From Halobacteriales archaeon YIM A00010 (GTDB lineage: Archaea > Halobacteriota > Halobacteria > Halobacteriales > Haloarculaceae), in the NCBI GenBank assembly GCA_025041175.1, contig JAKCFJ010000001.1, positions 310,001-374,000 on the forward strand: 64,000 nucleotides of DNA, read 5' to 3'. Made by a program: the position numbers and the translations under genes. Of this stretch, positions 8,952 through 17,089 are shown in pieces; the first letter of the stretch is position 1, and each line of letters starts with the position of its first letter. Under the pieces are notes generated by a model. The model ran no database searches. It was not told where the DNA came from and worked only from the letters and a program-made list of their open reading frames with translations.

Positions 8952-10262
8952 ATGCAGACAGTTGCGTTCGACGGTCGAATGGGTGCGAGCGGGGATATGA
9001 TCCTCGGTGCGCTGCTGGGGGTAGGTGCCGACCGCGATCTGCTCGCGCGCGTCGAACACGCGCTCGAGATCGAATACGACGTGGATGCCACGACGAAAAA
9101 CGGGATTCGATCGACGCGCGTCGTCGTCCGACGGACGGACGAACAGACACACGATCACGAAGCGGGCGACCACGCTGAGCACGAGCGCGATCACGCTGAC
9201 CACGAGCACGCTGGGCATGCTCACAGCCACGATCACGCTGACCACGAGCACGCGGAGGGGAGCGGCCCGCTCCGGACGTACCCGGAAGTGATCGAGATCG
9301 TCGAGTCGATGGGGCTTTCGTCGTCGGTCGAGGCGACGGCAACGGGCATCTTCCGGCGGCTTGGGGAGGCAGAGGCGTCGGTTCACGGCACTTCCCTCGA
9401 GAGCACGCATTTTCACGAGGTCGGTGCCGACGACGCGATCGCTGACGTGGTGGGGGCGGCGCTCCTGTTGGACGATCTCGGCGTCGAGCGCGTCGTAACG
9501 ACGCCGCTTGCGACCGGCGGGGGCGAGGTGTCGATGAGCCACGGCACGTATCCCGTCCCCACGCCGGCGGTCGTCAACGTCGCCAGGGAGGCTGACTGGG
9601 AACTGCGTGGAGGACCGGTCGGCAGCGAACTGCTCACACCCACGGGCGCGGCCATCCTCGCGGAGATCGCTGTGGGCGTCGAGACGCTCCCGACGCTCGA
9701 TGTCGAGCACTCGGGGTACGGCGCTGGGAGCCACGAATTTCCCGAGCATCCGAACGTGCTCCGGGCGCTCGTCGGTCGCTCGCGGGGTGGGCTGGTACGC
9801 GACGACATCCGTGTGCTCGAAACGAACGTCGACGACGCCTCGCCAGAACTGCTCGGCGGGCTACAGGACGCGCTGATGGACGCCGGTGCGCGGGACGTCT
9901 CGATCCTCCCAGCGACGATGAAGAAATCCCGGCCCGGACATCTCGTGAAGGTCGTCGTCAAACCCGAGGACACGGCCCGCGTTGCCCGGCGGCTAGCGGT
10001 CGAAACGGGAACACTCGGCGTTCGAGAGACCGGCGTCGAACACCGATTCATCGCGGAACGGACGCTTGAAACGGCCACAGTGGAGATCGAGGGCACAGCG
10101 TACGATGTGTCGGTCAAGATCGCGCGCGACAGCGACGGAACGGTGTACGACGTGAGCGCGGAGTACGACGACGCGGCGGCGATAGCGAACGAGACGGGAC
10201 TATCGACGCGAGAGATCATCAGGCGGGCCGAGAACGCGATCGGCGTCGATTCGACTGTCTGA
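8952..10262 (+). CDS. larC: LarC nickel-insertion protein with histidine-rich insert
   Basis: LarC installs nickel into the pyridinium bis-thiocarboxylate pincer cofactor (nickel-pincer nucleotide) in the LarB-LarE-LarC pathway. The 436-residue protein begins MQTVAFDGRMGASGDM, the family signature, and contains the conserved STHFHEVGA and STREIIRRAENA segments. A striking His/Asp/Glu-rich stretch at about residues 60-100 (repeats of DHADHEHA type) is a likely metal reservoir; such inserts are known in LarC but vary in length. The ATG at 8952 was chosen over the longer frame because it gives the conserved start. larA, larB and larE are not in the window. Confidence 0.93.
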   Translation: MQTVAFDGRMGASGDMILGALLGVGADRDLLARVEHALEIEYDVDATTKNGIRSTRVVVRRTDEQTHDHEAGDHAEHERDHADHEHAGHAHSHDHADHEHAEGSGPLRTYPEVIEIVESMGLSSSVEATATGIFRRLGEAEASVHGTSLESTHFHEVGADDAIADVVGAALLLDDLGVERVVTTPLATGGGEVSMSHGTYPVPTPAVVNVAREADWELRGGPVGSELLTPTGAAILAEIAVGVETLPTLDVEHSGYGAGSHEFPEHPNVLRALVGRSRGGLVRDDIRVLETNVDDASPELLGGLQDALMDAGARDVSILPATMKKSRPGHLVKVVVKPEDTARVARRLAVETGTLGVRETGVEHRFIAERTLETATVEIEGTAYDVSVKIARDSDGTVYDVSAEYDDAAAIANETGLSTREIIRRAENAIGVDSTV

Positions 10263-10270
10263 CGCGTCCG

Positions 10271-10996
10271 TCACTCTCGATGTTCTTCGAGCGCTTCCTC
10301 GACGCTCAGTTCCCCGAGCGCGACCCGTCGGGCGAGGGCCTCGTCGATGGTTCGGTCCCCGCCGCTCTGTTCGCGCGAGCGCTGCTTGATCGCTTGCAGC
10401 TCGCCCGTCGTCGGTTCGATCTCGCGGCTGTGGATCGATTCGCCCTCGATCCGGGCGATGTTGGTGGCCGCCAGCACGTCGCCCATCCCCCGTGCACCGG
10501 TGCCTAGGGAGGGCGTTGTGCCCGTCTCATCGACCAGCTCGACCGGCACGTCCGGCAGTTCGTCGATGATCCGCGCGCCCTTCAATCGCGCGCCGTCGCC
10601 GATGCGAACCAGCGGATCGACCGCGTCCTCGATCTCCGCGGAGACCGTCTCTGCCGCGTCGGCGATGGGAACGTGAAACGCAGCCACGATCATCGATCCC
10701 GAGAACACGGCGATGCCCGGCCGGTTGCCGGGATCGATGCCGATGATCGTCCGGCCATCCCCCCGGAGCAGGGCGAGCGCGCGCTCGACGGCCGCCCGCG
10801 GCTCCGCAGCGTCGGCCCGGACGGCGTCGACGACGAGATCCGAGGACCACTCGTCTTCCGTGCCGGTGATGAGTAGCTCCGCCGTGTCCGGAATACGGTC
10901 GTCGGGTTCTCGCGTGGTGAACTGCACACCCCGATCCCGGAGCTCGTTCACCACTCCGTGATACACCTCGAAATCCGCTGTGGCGACGACGATCAC
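10271..10996 (-). CDS. RuvC/RNase H-like haloarchaeal protein downstream of radB
   Basis: The protein (241 residues from GTG 10996; a GTG at 11056 would add 20) contains IIGIDPGNRPGIAVFS, resembling the first strand and acidic residue of the RuvC/RNase H fold. Strand-rich sequence with conserved Asp follows, then a helical C-terminal tail (DRTIDEALARRVALGE). The function is unknown; a nuclease or nucleic-acid role is inferred from the fold and from lying just downstream of radB. The GTG at 10996 is preferred because a TATA-like AATTTATC sits about 27 nt upstream, giving a leaderless start at VIVVATADF. Read-through from radB is also possible. Confidence 0.7.
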   Translation of the reverse strand: MIVVATADFEVYHGVVNELRDRGVQFTTREPDDRIPDTAELLITGTEDEWSSDLVVDAVRADAAEPRAAVERALALLRGDGRTIIGIDPGNRPGIAVFSGSMIVAAFHVPIADAAETVSAEIEDAVDPLVRIGDGARLKGARIIDELPDVPVELVDETGTTPSLGTGARGMGDVLAATNIARIEGESIHSREIEPTTGELQAIKQRSREQSGGDRTIDEALARRVALGELSVEEALEEHRE

Positions 10997-11018
10997 ACGT
11001 CCAGTAGACCTCCCAGCC

Positions 11019-11026
11019 GATAAATT
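11019..11026 (-). promoter_or_regulatory. TATA box for the RuvC-like gene
   Basis: AATTTATC on the minus strand is centred about 27 nt before the GTG at 10996, the standard distance for an archaeal leaderless promoter. It supports an internal promoter between radB and the downstream gene and decides the start. Confidence 0.55.
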
Positions 11027-11074
11027 GTTACTGGCGTCCGATCCCCGTGAATCCACGTCGATCGTGGGGCGCGT

Positions 11075-11803
11075 TCACGGCGATTCGACGGCTGTCAGCC
11101 CCGTTTCGGTGATCCGGAACCGTATGTGTTCCCCAGTGGGTTTCGATCGGTGTTTTTCGAGCGTTGCCCGCCGGTTTCCGCCCCGAAACCGTTCGAGACG
11201 GAGCACGGTGCCAGACCAGTGCATGAGGGTGTGCCCGCCGAGGGGCTGTGCCTGTTCCGTATCGGGATCGGTGAACACTTGATTGGTGATGAGAACAGCG
11301 AGATCGTACCGGCGGGCGAGCGACAACAAGTGTGTGACCTGCCGGGCAACCGCGCGAAGCGCCTCGCCTTCCTCGCGCTCGTCGCGTTCGAGCCGGTAGA
11401 AGCCGGTGGCGCTGTCGAGCACGATGAGATCAACGGTTTTTGCGACCTCCGCGGCGTCCTTGACGGCCTCCTCCTGGTCTTGAAACCCGAGCGCTTCGCT
11501 GATGATCACTCGGGCTGCGAGATCATCGACGCTGCCGGCCGTTTCCGTCGTCAGATCGGAATCCGGATCGGATCCGTCTAACCGTGCCTCTGCCAGCTGT
11601 TCGAACCGGTCGGCCGAGAGATCCTCGGTGTCGATGTACAGGACGCGTTCCCCCATCGCCGCCGTTTCGACCGCCGCCGCGAGCGCGAGGTTCGTCTTCC
11701 CCGAAGCAGGGGGACCGTACAGCTGTGTGATCGCGCCGCGGTCGAAGCCGCCGCCGAGCAGGTCGTCGACGGACGAGCAGCCGGTCGTGATGGGGGGATT
11801 CAC
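11075..11803 (-). CDS. radB: RadB recombinase paralog
   Basis: RadB is the archaeal RecA/RadA paralog that assists homologous recombination by helping RadA. The 242-residue length is typical and there is no N-terminal HhH domain, which separates it from RadA. Walker A is GPPASGKTNLAL near residue 30, and the Walker B region is DLIVLDSATGFYRL. The C-terminal part has the core-domain pattern (QPLGGHTLMHWSGTVLRLE). It is divergent from the XRE regulator at 11890. Confidence 0.96.
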   Translation of the reverse strand: MNPPITTGCSSVDDLLGGGFDRGAITQLYGPPASGKTNLALAAAVETAAMGERVLYIDTEDLSADRFEQLAEARLDGSDPDSDLTTETAGSVDDLAARVIISEALGFQDQEEAVKDAAEVAKTVDLIVLDSATGFYRLERDEREEGEALRAVARQVTHLLSLARRYDLAVLITNQVFTDPDTEQAQPLGGHTLMHWSGTVLRLERFRGGNRRATLEKHRSKPTGEHIRFRITETGLTAVESP

Positions 11804-11889
11804 ACACCGTGTAGGTACGGACGGCTGAAAACGCCCACGGTCCGTCTATCGGTCGTCATCCTTTTGCCCGCTCGTTGTCCCGATTCACC

Positions 11890-12594
11890 ATGACCGATTC
11901 GCGCGAGGATCTGGCCCGGCGAATGGCTGGGGAAGTCGTCCTGAGCGACGATCCCGGGACCACGCTCCGCAAGTGGCGCGACGATTTCGGCGTCTCACAA
12001 ACCGCGCTCGCACAACAGCTCGACGTCTCGCCCTCCGTCGTGTCGGATTACGAGAGCGGCCGGCGACAGAGCCCCGGCATCGCGGTCGTTCGACGCATCA
12101 TCGAGGCGTTGCTCGACATCGACGAGACGAACGGCGGCGAGCACATCCACCGGTACACGCGCGTGCTCTCGGCCGGATTCGAAAGCGAGGTGGTCCACGA
12201 CCTGCGCGAGTATCCGACGCCGACTGGGATTGAGGGGTTTCACGACACCATCGAGGCCGAGGAGCTGGTCGAGGGCAACACAACGACGATCGCCGGTCAC
12301 ACTGTCATCAACTCCATCAAAGCCATCACGCGCCTCTCTAGCGAAGGATTCTACCGCCTGTACGGGAAATCGACCAACCGCGCGCTCGTGTTCACCAACG
12401 TCACACGGGGCGAATCGCCGCTGGTCGCGCTCCGAGTCGTCTCACCGACGCCGACCGCCGTCGTCCTCCACGGACTCACGCCCGATGAGCTGTGGGACCA
12501 CGCGCCCACGTTGGCCGCTGTCGATGGCTACTCGCTCGCGGTCACCGCGCTCGAACTGGACGAAATGCTCGAACGACTCCGAACGTCGCCGTGA
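11890..12594 (+). CDS. XRE-family helix-turn-helix regulator
   Basis: The 234-residue protein carries a Cro/C1-type HTH at about residues 24-78, with FGVSQTALAQQLDVSPSVVSDYESGRR as the recognisable part (two overlapping segments, both visible). A C-terminal domain of about 140 residues (LYGKSTNRALVFTNVT, VVSPTPTAVVLHGL) is conserved in archaeal XRE-type regulators of this length but has no known ligand that I can name. ATG 11890 was preferred over an in-frame TTG at 11875. It is divergent from radB across about 85 bp, so it could regulate itself and radB; that is inference. Confidence 0.88.
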   Translation: MTDSREDLARRMAGEVVLSDDPGTTLRKWRDDFGVSQTALAQQLDVSPSVVSDYESGRRQSPGIAVVRRIIEALLDIDETNGGEHIHRYTRVLSAGFESEVVHDLREYPTPTGIEGFHDTIEAEELVEGNTTTIAGHTVINSIKAITRLSSEGFYRLYGKSTNRALVFTNVTRGESPLVALRVVSPTPTAVVLHGLTPDELWDHAPTLAAVDGYSLAVTALELDEMLERLRTSP

Positions 12595-12726
12595 CTGAGA
12601 ACTATAACTACACAAACGATATATAATATAACGGTGGCTGGTTCCCACACTCAGTACAATATATCTGAATGATGAAATATGCTGGACAGTTCTCCGTGTG
12701 GTCGCAGTGGTCGGACAGTGAATGGA

Positions 12727-12734
12727 TTTAATAT
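12727..12734 (+). promoter_or_regulatory. TATA box for the DUF6293 gene
   Basis: TTTAATAT preceded by GGA is centred 26-27 nt before the ATG at 12757, in an otherwise AT-rich upstream stretch. This predicts a leaderless mRNA and supports the choice of start. Confidence 0.65.
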
Positions 12735-12756
12735 CACGTGTTGTTTCACTCACAGC

Positions 12757-13497
12757 ATGAACACTATCGATGAGGTACATATTGCGCCGTTGGGGTACGA
12801 GTACGATCGGGTTCTCGGGCCTGCGCGTCGGTACGACATCGATGTCGTCTATCTACTCGAACACGACGAGCCGGTAGCGGCCAAGCCGGACTACCACGAG
12901 GAGCTAAAGGAGGCGCTCACCGATGGGGGTGTCGAGACCCGTTCACGCACGGTCGATCTCATGGACGTTTACGACGTGTTGGGTGAGGTCACCACGCTGG
13001 TTTCGGCACACGCAGACGACATCGTTCGTGTGAACGTCTCCAGCGGATCGAAGCTTTCGGCGGTCGGTGCGACCATTGCGTGTATGGCAACCGAGGCGAC
13101 GGCGTACTACGTCTATCCGGAGGGGTATGCTCACGCCGATCGTGCCGACCGCCAGAGCTACGGATACGTCGACGACGAAGTGCTCCCGACCTATCCGATC
13201 GAGTCGCCGACCACCGATCAGGTTGCCGCTATGGACTTTCTCGACTCGGAAACGACCGAAATGTACACCCCCAAGAAGAAGGACATCATCGAATACGCCG
13301 AGAAACACGGCCTTTCGTTCATTGCCGAAAACCAGCCCGCCAACGATAAAGCGAAGTTTGCGCTGCTCAACGCGAACATCGTCGATCCGCTCGAAGGAAA
13401 CGGCTACATCGAGGTGAACTCGGTCGGACGGCAAAAACAGGTGACCCTCACCGAAACCGGCCGGAACGCGCTGCACGCCTTCCGACACAAGGTGTGA
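12757..13497 (+). CDS. DUF6293/HFX_2341-family regulator, CARF-like domain plus winged helix
   Basis: The 246-residue protein matches the haloarchaeal HFX_2341 (DUF6293) family. The N-terminal half looks like a Rossmann-type CARF-like domain: HIAPLGYEYDR at the start, then VRVNVSSGSKLSAVGA, which resembles the glycine/serine loop of CARF proteins such as Csa3. The C-terminal 80 residues (TPKKKDIIEYAEKHG, AKFALLNANIVDPLEGNGYI) form a winged helix. Family members are annotated as transcriptional regulators. The CARF relation is a reading of the motif, not a search result. The start follows from the TATA box. Confidence 0.85.
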   Translation: MNTIDEVHIAPLGYEYDRVLGPARRYDIDVVYLLEHDEPVAAKPDYHEELKEALTDGGVETRSRTVDLMDVYDVLGEVTTLVSAHADDIVRVNVSSGSKLSAVGATIACMATEATAYYVYPEGYAHADRADRQSYGYVDDEVLPTYPIESPTTDQVAAMDFLDSETTEMYTPKKKDIIEYAEKHGLSFIAENQPANDKAKFALLNANIVDPLEGNGYIEVNSVGRQKQVTLTETGRNALHAFRHKV

Positions 13498-13970
13498 TGG
13501 GTTCGATGTCCGAATGCTAATCCCGAGGTTTTCGAACGTCAATCACTGTTGGATGTCAGCTACAGCCAAGATAGTATGGATAGTGTCCATTCTACCAATA
13601 CTATCTATAGGCCGGACAGCAATTTGTGTCACACGATAGAATTGAACTCCTGCTGGAAACATTATTCAGTTGATGGTGCCTCAGTCGACCACCGAATCGA
13701 GCGGGCCAGCAACGCTGGTTCCCGACGCGGTTCGTGGTTTTGCAAGCATCCGTGCGATTGGATCGGTTCCGATCCCCGCACTCTCGCTTTGGCCTTCCAT
13801 TCGACTAAGCCCGATCCGTCGTGCTCGGATTGTGGCTGGGGCAGCATCGTCTACCGAGCGGTCCCACATCCGTGGGACAAGGAGCGTGTGAGCAACCGGG
13901 TAGACAGCGTGCGCCGCCCTACGCGTCGATTCGCCCAGTACGCTGATTTTTGTCGTGTCGCGGATGGTGG
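13498..13970. other. 473-bp intergenic region with two hairpins, no gene supported
   Basis: Between the DUF6293 gene and ccdA I see no convincing gene. The stretch holds an imperfect inverted repeat at 13569-13606 (9-bp arms AGATAGTAT and ATACTATCT) and a short perfect hairpin at 13861-13878 (GTCCCAC, 4-nt loop, GTGGGAC). Open frames on both strands lack any recognisable motif. The region may hold remains of a mobile element. Confidence 0.5.
13569..13606. repeat. inverted repeat, 9-bp arms
   Basis: AGATAGTAT at 13569-13577 is the exact complement of ATACTATCT at 13598-13606, with a further GG/CC pair inside. It lies about 70 bp after the DUF6293 stop and could be a transcript-end hairpin or a relic of an insertion. 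Confidence 0.55.
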
Positions 13971-14660
13971 TCAGCGCGGGACGAGGAGTGCGAGGCTGAT
14001 GACGTCGAGAACGACCACCGAGAGATACAGCTGCCCGATGCCGGCGAGGATCATCGCTGCGGCGGCGATGGTTTGGAACTGTTCGGTGTAGTGGCCGATC
14101 TGTCGCCACACGTCGGTCCCGACTGCGGCCAGCAGCGTTACGCCCACGAGCGGGAGAGCGACGGCGAGCGCGTAGGAGCCGAAGATGATGGCGGCCTGGA
14201 TCGGTGGGAACGCCAGCGACTGGGTGAGGACGCCGAGGAAGACCGGGACGACACACCCCGCAGCGGCGGCGGCGTACGCCGCGCCGAACAGCCCGAACCC
14301 GAGCACGGAGTCGGATCGTTCGGGCAGCGAAATCCGGAGCTCGGGCGCGTGACCGCTGAGCAAGAGCACCCCGAACGCGACGAGCGCGGCTCCGACGACC
14401 GGTTCGAGCAGCGGCAAGTGTTGGAGAACCGTTCGTCCCAGTGCGAAGCCGACAGCCCCGACGAGCGCGAGAACGGCGAGCGCGCTCCCCGCAGCGAGAG
14501 CGGCGGGGAGGGCGACCCCCGACCGTTCGGCGTCGTCGTGGTGAAGGAAATAACCGACGTACCCCGGTAGGAGCGGAAACGCACACGGAGCGAAGAAGGT
14601 GGCGAGACCGCCGGTCACAGCGAACGCGACCGCGCCGGTAAAGCCCGCTGAATCGATCAT
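13971..14660 (-). CDS. ccdA: CcdA-type thiol-disulfide membrane transporter
   Basis: The 229-residue polytopic protein has about six membrane helices. It carries the two conserved CcdA cysteines, in FFAPCAFPLLPGYVG (first helix) and AAGCVVPVF (fourth helix). CcdA carries reducing equivalents from cytoplasmic thioredoxin to extracytoplasmic thiol proteins such as TlpA/ResA and SCO. It is the last gene of a run SCO1 - TlpA - CcdA with gaps of 7 and 15 bp, which points to one transcript and one pathway: reduction of thiols in cytochrome oxidase or cytochrome c assembly. Confidence 0.93.
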   Translation of the reverse strand: MIDSAGFTGAVAFAVTGGLATFFAPCAFPLLPGYVGYFLHHDDAERSGVALPAALAAGSALAVLALVGAVGFALGRTVLQHLPLLEPVVGAALVAFGVLLLSGHAPELRISLPERSDSVLGFGLFGAAYAAAAAGCVVPVFLGVLTQSLAFPPIQAAIIFGSYALAVALPLVGVTLLAAVGTDVWRQIGHYTEQFQTIAAAAMILAGIGQLYLSVVVLDVISLALLVPR

Positions 14661-14675
14661 CTCACCACTCCCCGC

Positions 14676-15236
14676 TCATCGTTTTCCGGTGGCCGTCTCG
14701 ACGTTCGACCGGAGCGTCTCCGCTGTCGTGACCCCGCTGTGTCGCCACGTGATCGTTCCGTCGGCATCGCTAACGGCGATGTACGGCAGCCCACCGGCGT
14801 TGAGGGCTGCCATGAGATCGCTGTCGGGATCGAGTCCGAGCGTCCAGTTACCGTCGTGTCGTCGCCACCACTGGCGGATGTCTTCGCGGGTGAGCGTCTC
14901 GCCGGTGCGCTCGTTGGTCACGGAGACGAACGTGACGCCACCGTCGTCGCTGTACTCCCCGGCGACCGCTGTTAGCGCCTCCATCTGCTCGATACACGGG
15001 GTACACCACGTTGCGAACAGATCGATCACCATCACGGTATCGGACGTCGGTATCCGAGTCGTTCCAGGTTCGGAGCCACGGGCGTCTATCGTCTCGACCT
15101 CGACCGGCAGCCCCGACTCGTCGGTGTCGGACCAATCCCTCGTTCCGACCCACGCGCTGGCGCCGAGGATCCCCACACCGCCGATCCCGGCCAACAGCTG
15201 CCGGCGACTCACAGGCACGTTCGAGTCCGATCCCAT
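14676..15236 (-). CDS. TlpA/ResA-like thioredoxin, membrane-anchored
   Basis: The 186-residue protein begins with SRRQLLAGIGG, a twin-arginine-type N-terminus followed by a hydrophobic stretch, so it is exported or anchored. A thioredoxin fold follows with the active site ATWCTPCIEQM and the cis-proline region GGLPYIAV. It is likely to pass electrons received from CcdA to partner proteins. The gene sits between SCO1 (8 bp upstream) and ccdA (15 bp downstream). Confidence 0.92.
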   Translation of the reverse strand: MGSDSNVPVSRRQLLAGIGGVGILGASAWVGTRDWSDTDESGLPVEVETIDARGSEPGTTRIPTSDTVMVIDLFATWCTPCIEQMEALTAVAGEYSDDGGVTFVSVTNERTGETLTREDIRQWWRRHDGNWTLGLDPDSDLMAALNAGGLPYIAVSDADGTITWRHSGVTTAETLRSNVETATGKR

Positions 15237-15243
15237 CTCTCGT

Positions 15244-15912
15244 TCACCGTACTTCTTTCAGGTCCTCGATGATCGGTTCGGGGTTCGGCGATTTCCCCTT
15301 GTACGCCCGCTCAACGTAGCCGTCGGCGTTTGCGAGCACGATCAACGGGTAGTGTGCGAACATGTATCCGTCGTCGTTCTCGTTGGGTTGTTTCTCGAAC
15401 ATCACACCGAACTTTTCCTGGATGACCGCTTTGGCGCGCTGTTTGGATTCGGGCCGGAGGAAGTGCCAGTTGTCCGGGTCGGTGGCGATGTTCATCTCGT
15501 CGGTGTACGCTTTCAGGCGCTCACCGTCGTCGCGCGCCGGATCGAACGTCATCGGCAGGAACGTGACCGAATCGGCGTACCCGTTGTCGATCGAGTCCAT
15601 CTGCACATTCTGAAGCGCGCCGACGAGCACCGGACAGACGGTTCGGCAGTGGCTGAAAAAGAACGTCATGAGGACCGGTGTGTCGATCTCCCGTATCGAC
15701 ACGGAGCGGTCCTCGGTCGGTGCCGGAACCGTCACGTCCGGGAGGCGATCGTTCCAGCTCCGGTATGGGTAGCCGTTATCGGGATACTCCTCGGGCTGAT
15801 CGAGCGTTACGTTCGGGTTGGGATCCAACGCCCCGCCCAGACAGCCAGCGAGTGCTCCGAGTGTCGCCGTTCCGGTGGCCGCGAGCGTTGTGAGAACCGT
15901 CCGCCGCTTCAT
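15244..15912 (-). CDS. SCO1/SenC copper-chaperone lipoprotein
   Basis: SCO proteins bind copper and help build the CuA centre of haem-copper oxidases. This 222-residue protein has a lipobox (LGALAGC, Cys about residue 23), the copper-binding CRTVC (CxxxC) motif after MTFFFSH, and the distal conserved His in MFAHYPLI. It heads the SCO1-TlpA-CcdA run. No oxidase subunit gene is in the window. The MKRRTVLTTL start has a double arginine, so Tat export before lipidation is possible. Confidence 0.94.
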   Translation of the reverse strand: MKRRTVLTTLAATGTATLGALAGCLGGALDPNPNVTLDQPEEYPDNGYPYRSWNDRLPDVTVPAPTEDRSVSIREIDTPVLMTFFFSHCRTVCPVLVGALQNVQMDSIDNGYADSVTFLPMTFDPARDDGERLKAYTDEMNIATDPDNWHFLRPESKQRAKAVIQEKFGVMFEKQPNENDDGYMFAHYPLIVLANADGYVERAYKGKSPNPEPIIEDLKEVR

Positions 15913-16045
15913 ACCTCACTAGGTGAGACCGAGGAATAAGGCCTGTTTGGTTCGATTCACGAACGAAGCGGGGGAACCGCTCGTTCGATGATCGTGCCAG
16001 AACGGTTACGGTAGCCCCACGAGAATCACCGGCTGTTCAGCACAC

Positions 16046-16654
16046 ATGACGAGCCGTGAAATACAGCGCGAGAGGAGTCGACGCAGCGTTCTCAAAACGG
16101 GCCTCGGTGTTGCGGTGGGGAGCATCACGCTCCCGCTGGTGAGCCGGCGCGCAGCAGCGCACTTTCCGGATGAGCTGGCCATCGACATCAAGCCGGGGAG
16201 CGATCGAAACCCCATCGCTCGGAACTGTCGGGGCGTCGTTCCGGTGGCCGTGTGTTACACGACGTTCGAAAGCGAGGGGGAGACGACCGTTTTCGACCCG
16301 ACCGACCGGGCTGTGCGCTACCGGTTCGGTGCGCCCGAAACCGTCGAAAACGGCGGCGGCGCGCGACCGGTCCACGATGGACACACCGAGGATAGCGAGG
16401 AACAACGTTCCTCGGGCAGTCGGGCAGAGAGGGACGATGTCCCTCTAGCAGCCGGACGCAGTCCGGCGACACAGCCCGACGACAACCGGGCGCAGTCCGG
16501 TGATAGCGACGGACACGACGATCTCGTGCTTCACTTCCCGGTCGAAGGAACGGGGTTCGATGACGATTCGTCAATCGGCAAGCTCCTGTGGGAACGCGAT
16601 GAGAGCGGTGAACACGGGTATGCCGGCACGGATCAGGTGACGATCATCGGCTGA
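16046..16654 (+). CDS. Tat-exported protein with a DIKPGS domain and acidic linker
   Basis: The 202-residue protein starts with RSRRSVLKTGLG and a hydrophobic stretch ending at RRAAAHF, a clear twin-arginine signal. The mature part opens with LAIDIKPGSDRNPI followed by CRGVVPVAV, resembling the IDIKPGS(x)NPIN...KGVIPVAI domain found in many exported proteins, split here by a long Asp/Ser/Arg-rich linker (about residues 105-160). The C-terminal VLHFPVEGTGF may complete the domain. The function is unknown; an extracellular or surface role is inferred from the signal. Confidence 0.8.
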   Translation: MTSREIQRERSRRSVLKTGLGVAVGSITLPLVSRRAAAHFPDELAIDIKPGSDRNPIARNCRGVVPVAVCYTTFESEGETTVFDPTDRAVRYRFGAPETVENGGGARPVHDGHTEDSEEQRSSGSRAERDDVPLAAGRSPATQPDDNRAQSGDSDGHDDLVLHFPVEGTGFDDDSSIGKLLWERDESGEHGYAGTDQVTIIG

Positions 16655-16693
16655 GCCGGTATCGCGGATCGTGGACACGCTGCGGCCGACCGA

Positions 16694-17041
16694 TTACCGG
16701 TACGCCAGGTTCATGATCCACTGTGAGAAGGCGTCGCTGTTCGATTCCACCTCGTCGTCCGCGACGAACGGCGAGAGCATATCGCCCGCCATGAGCAACG
16801 AGAAATTCAGATCGCGTGTTGCGGGCGTGAGATAATAGGTGTTGTGTCCGTTGTAGACCGCGTCTTCGCGCTGTATGAATTCCTGTTCGGCCAGCGATTC
16901 GACGATTCGGCTGCCGGTTCGAGAAGAAACGTCGAGTTCTTTCCAAAAATCGCTCTGGTGGATTCCGCCCGTCTCGCGGATGAGCGCAAGACCTGCGCGT
17001 TCGTCATCCGAAAGGTCGTCCTCGTCGGCTGTAACGCTCAT
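16694..17041 (-). CDS. winged-helix transcriptional regulator
   Basis: The 115-residue protein has a MarR/Lrs14-like winged helix (about residues 14-75): ETGGIHQSDFWKELDVSS, then SRIVESLAEQEFIQRED, then a wing ending YYLTP. The C-terminal 40 residues may aid dimerisation. ATG 17041 was chosen because a TATA-like GTTAAAC lies about 27 nt upstream; an ATG at 17050 is also in frame. A 6-bp-arm palindrome covers that TATA, suggesting autoregulation. It is convergent with the Tat-exported protein gene, 40 bp apart. Confidence 0.82.
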   Translation of the reverse strand: MSVTADEDDLSDDERAGLALIRETGGIHQSDFWKELDVSSRTGSRIVESLAEQEFIQREDAVYNGHNTYYLTPATRDLNFSLLMAGDMLSPFVADDEVESNSDAFSQWIMNLAYR

Positions 17042-17061
17042 GGTGTACATTCGAGGGGTGG

Positions 17062-17074
17062 ACGGTTTAACCGT
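17062..17074 (-). promoter_or_regulatory. palindrome over the wHTH promoter, likely operator
   Basis: ACGGTT-T-AACCGT is a perfect palindrome with 6-bp arms around one central base. It contains the TATA-like core of the promoter of the wHTH gene (centre about 27 nt before ATG 17041). A symmetric site on a regulator's own TATA box is the typical place for an autorepressor operator. Confidence 0.5.
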
Positions 17075-17089
17075 TTTGCGAATTTCACT

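Noticed and set aside
9160-9260. CAC/GAC-rich tandem units in larC as a DNA minisatellite with its own role
   Set aside because: The reading frame is kept throughout and encodes a His-rich metal-binding insert known in the family.
13549-14091. 180-codon plus-strand frame covering the gap and the ccdA 3' end
   Set aside because: It runs into ccdA antisense and shows no motif; a CSDC pair alone was not enough to call a zinc protein.
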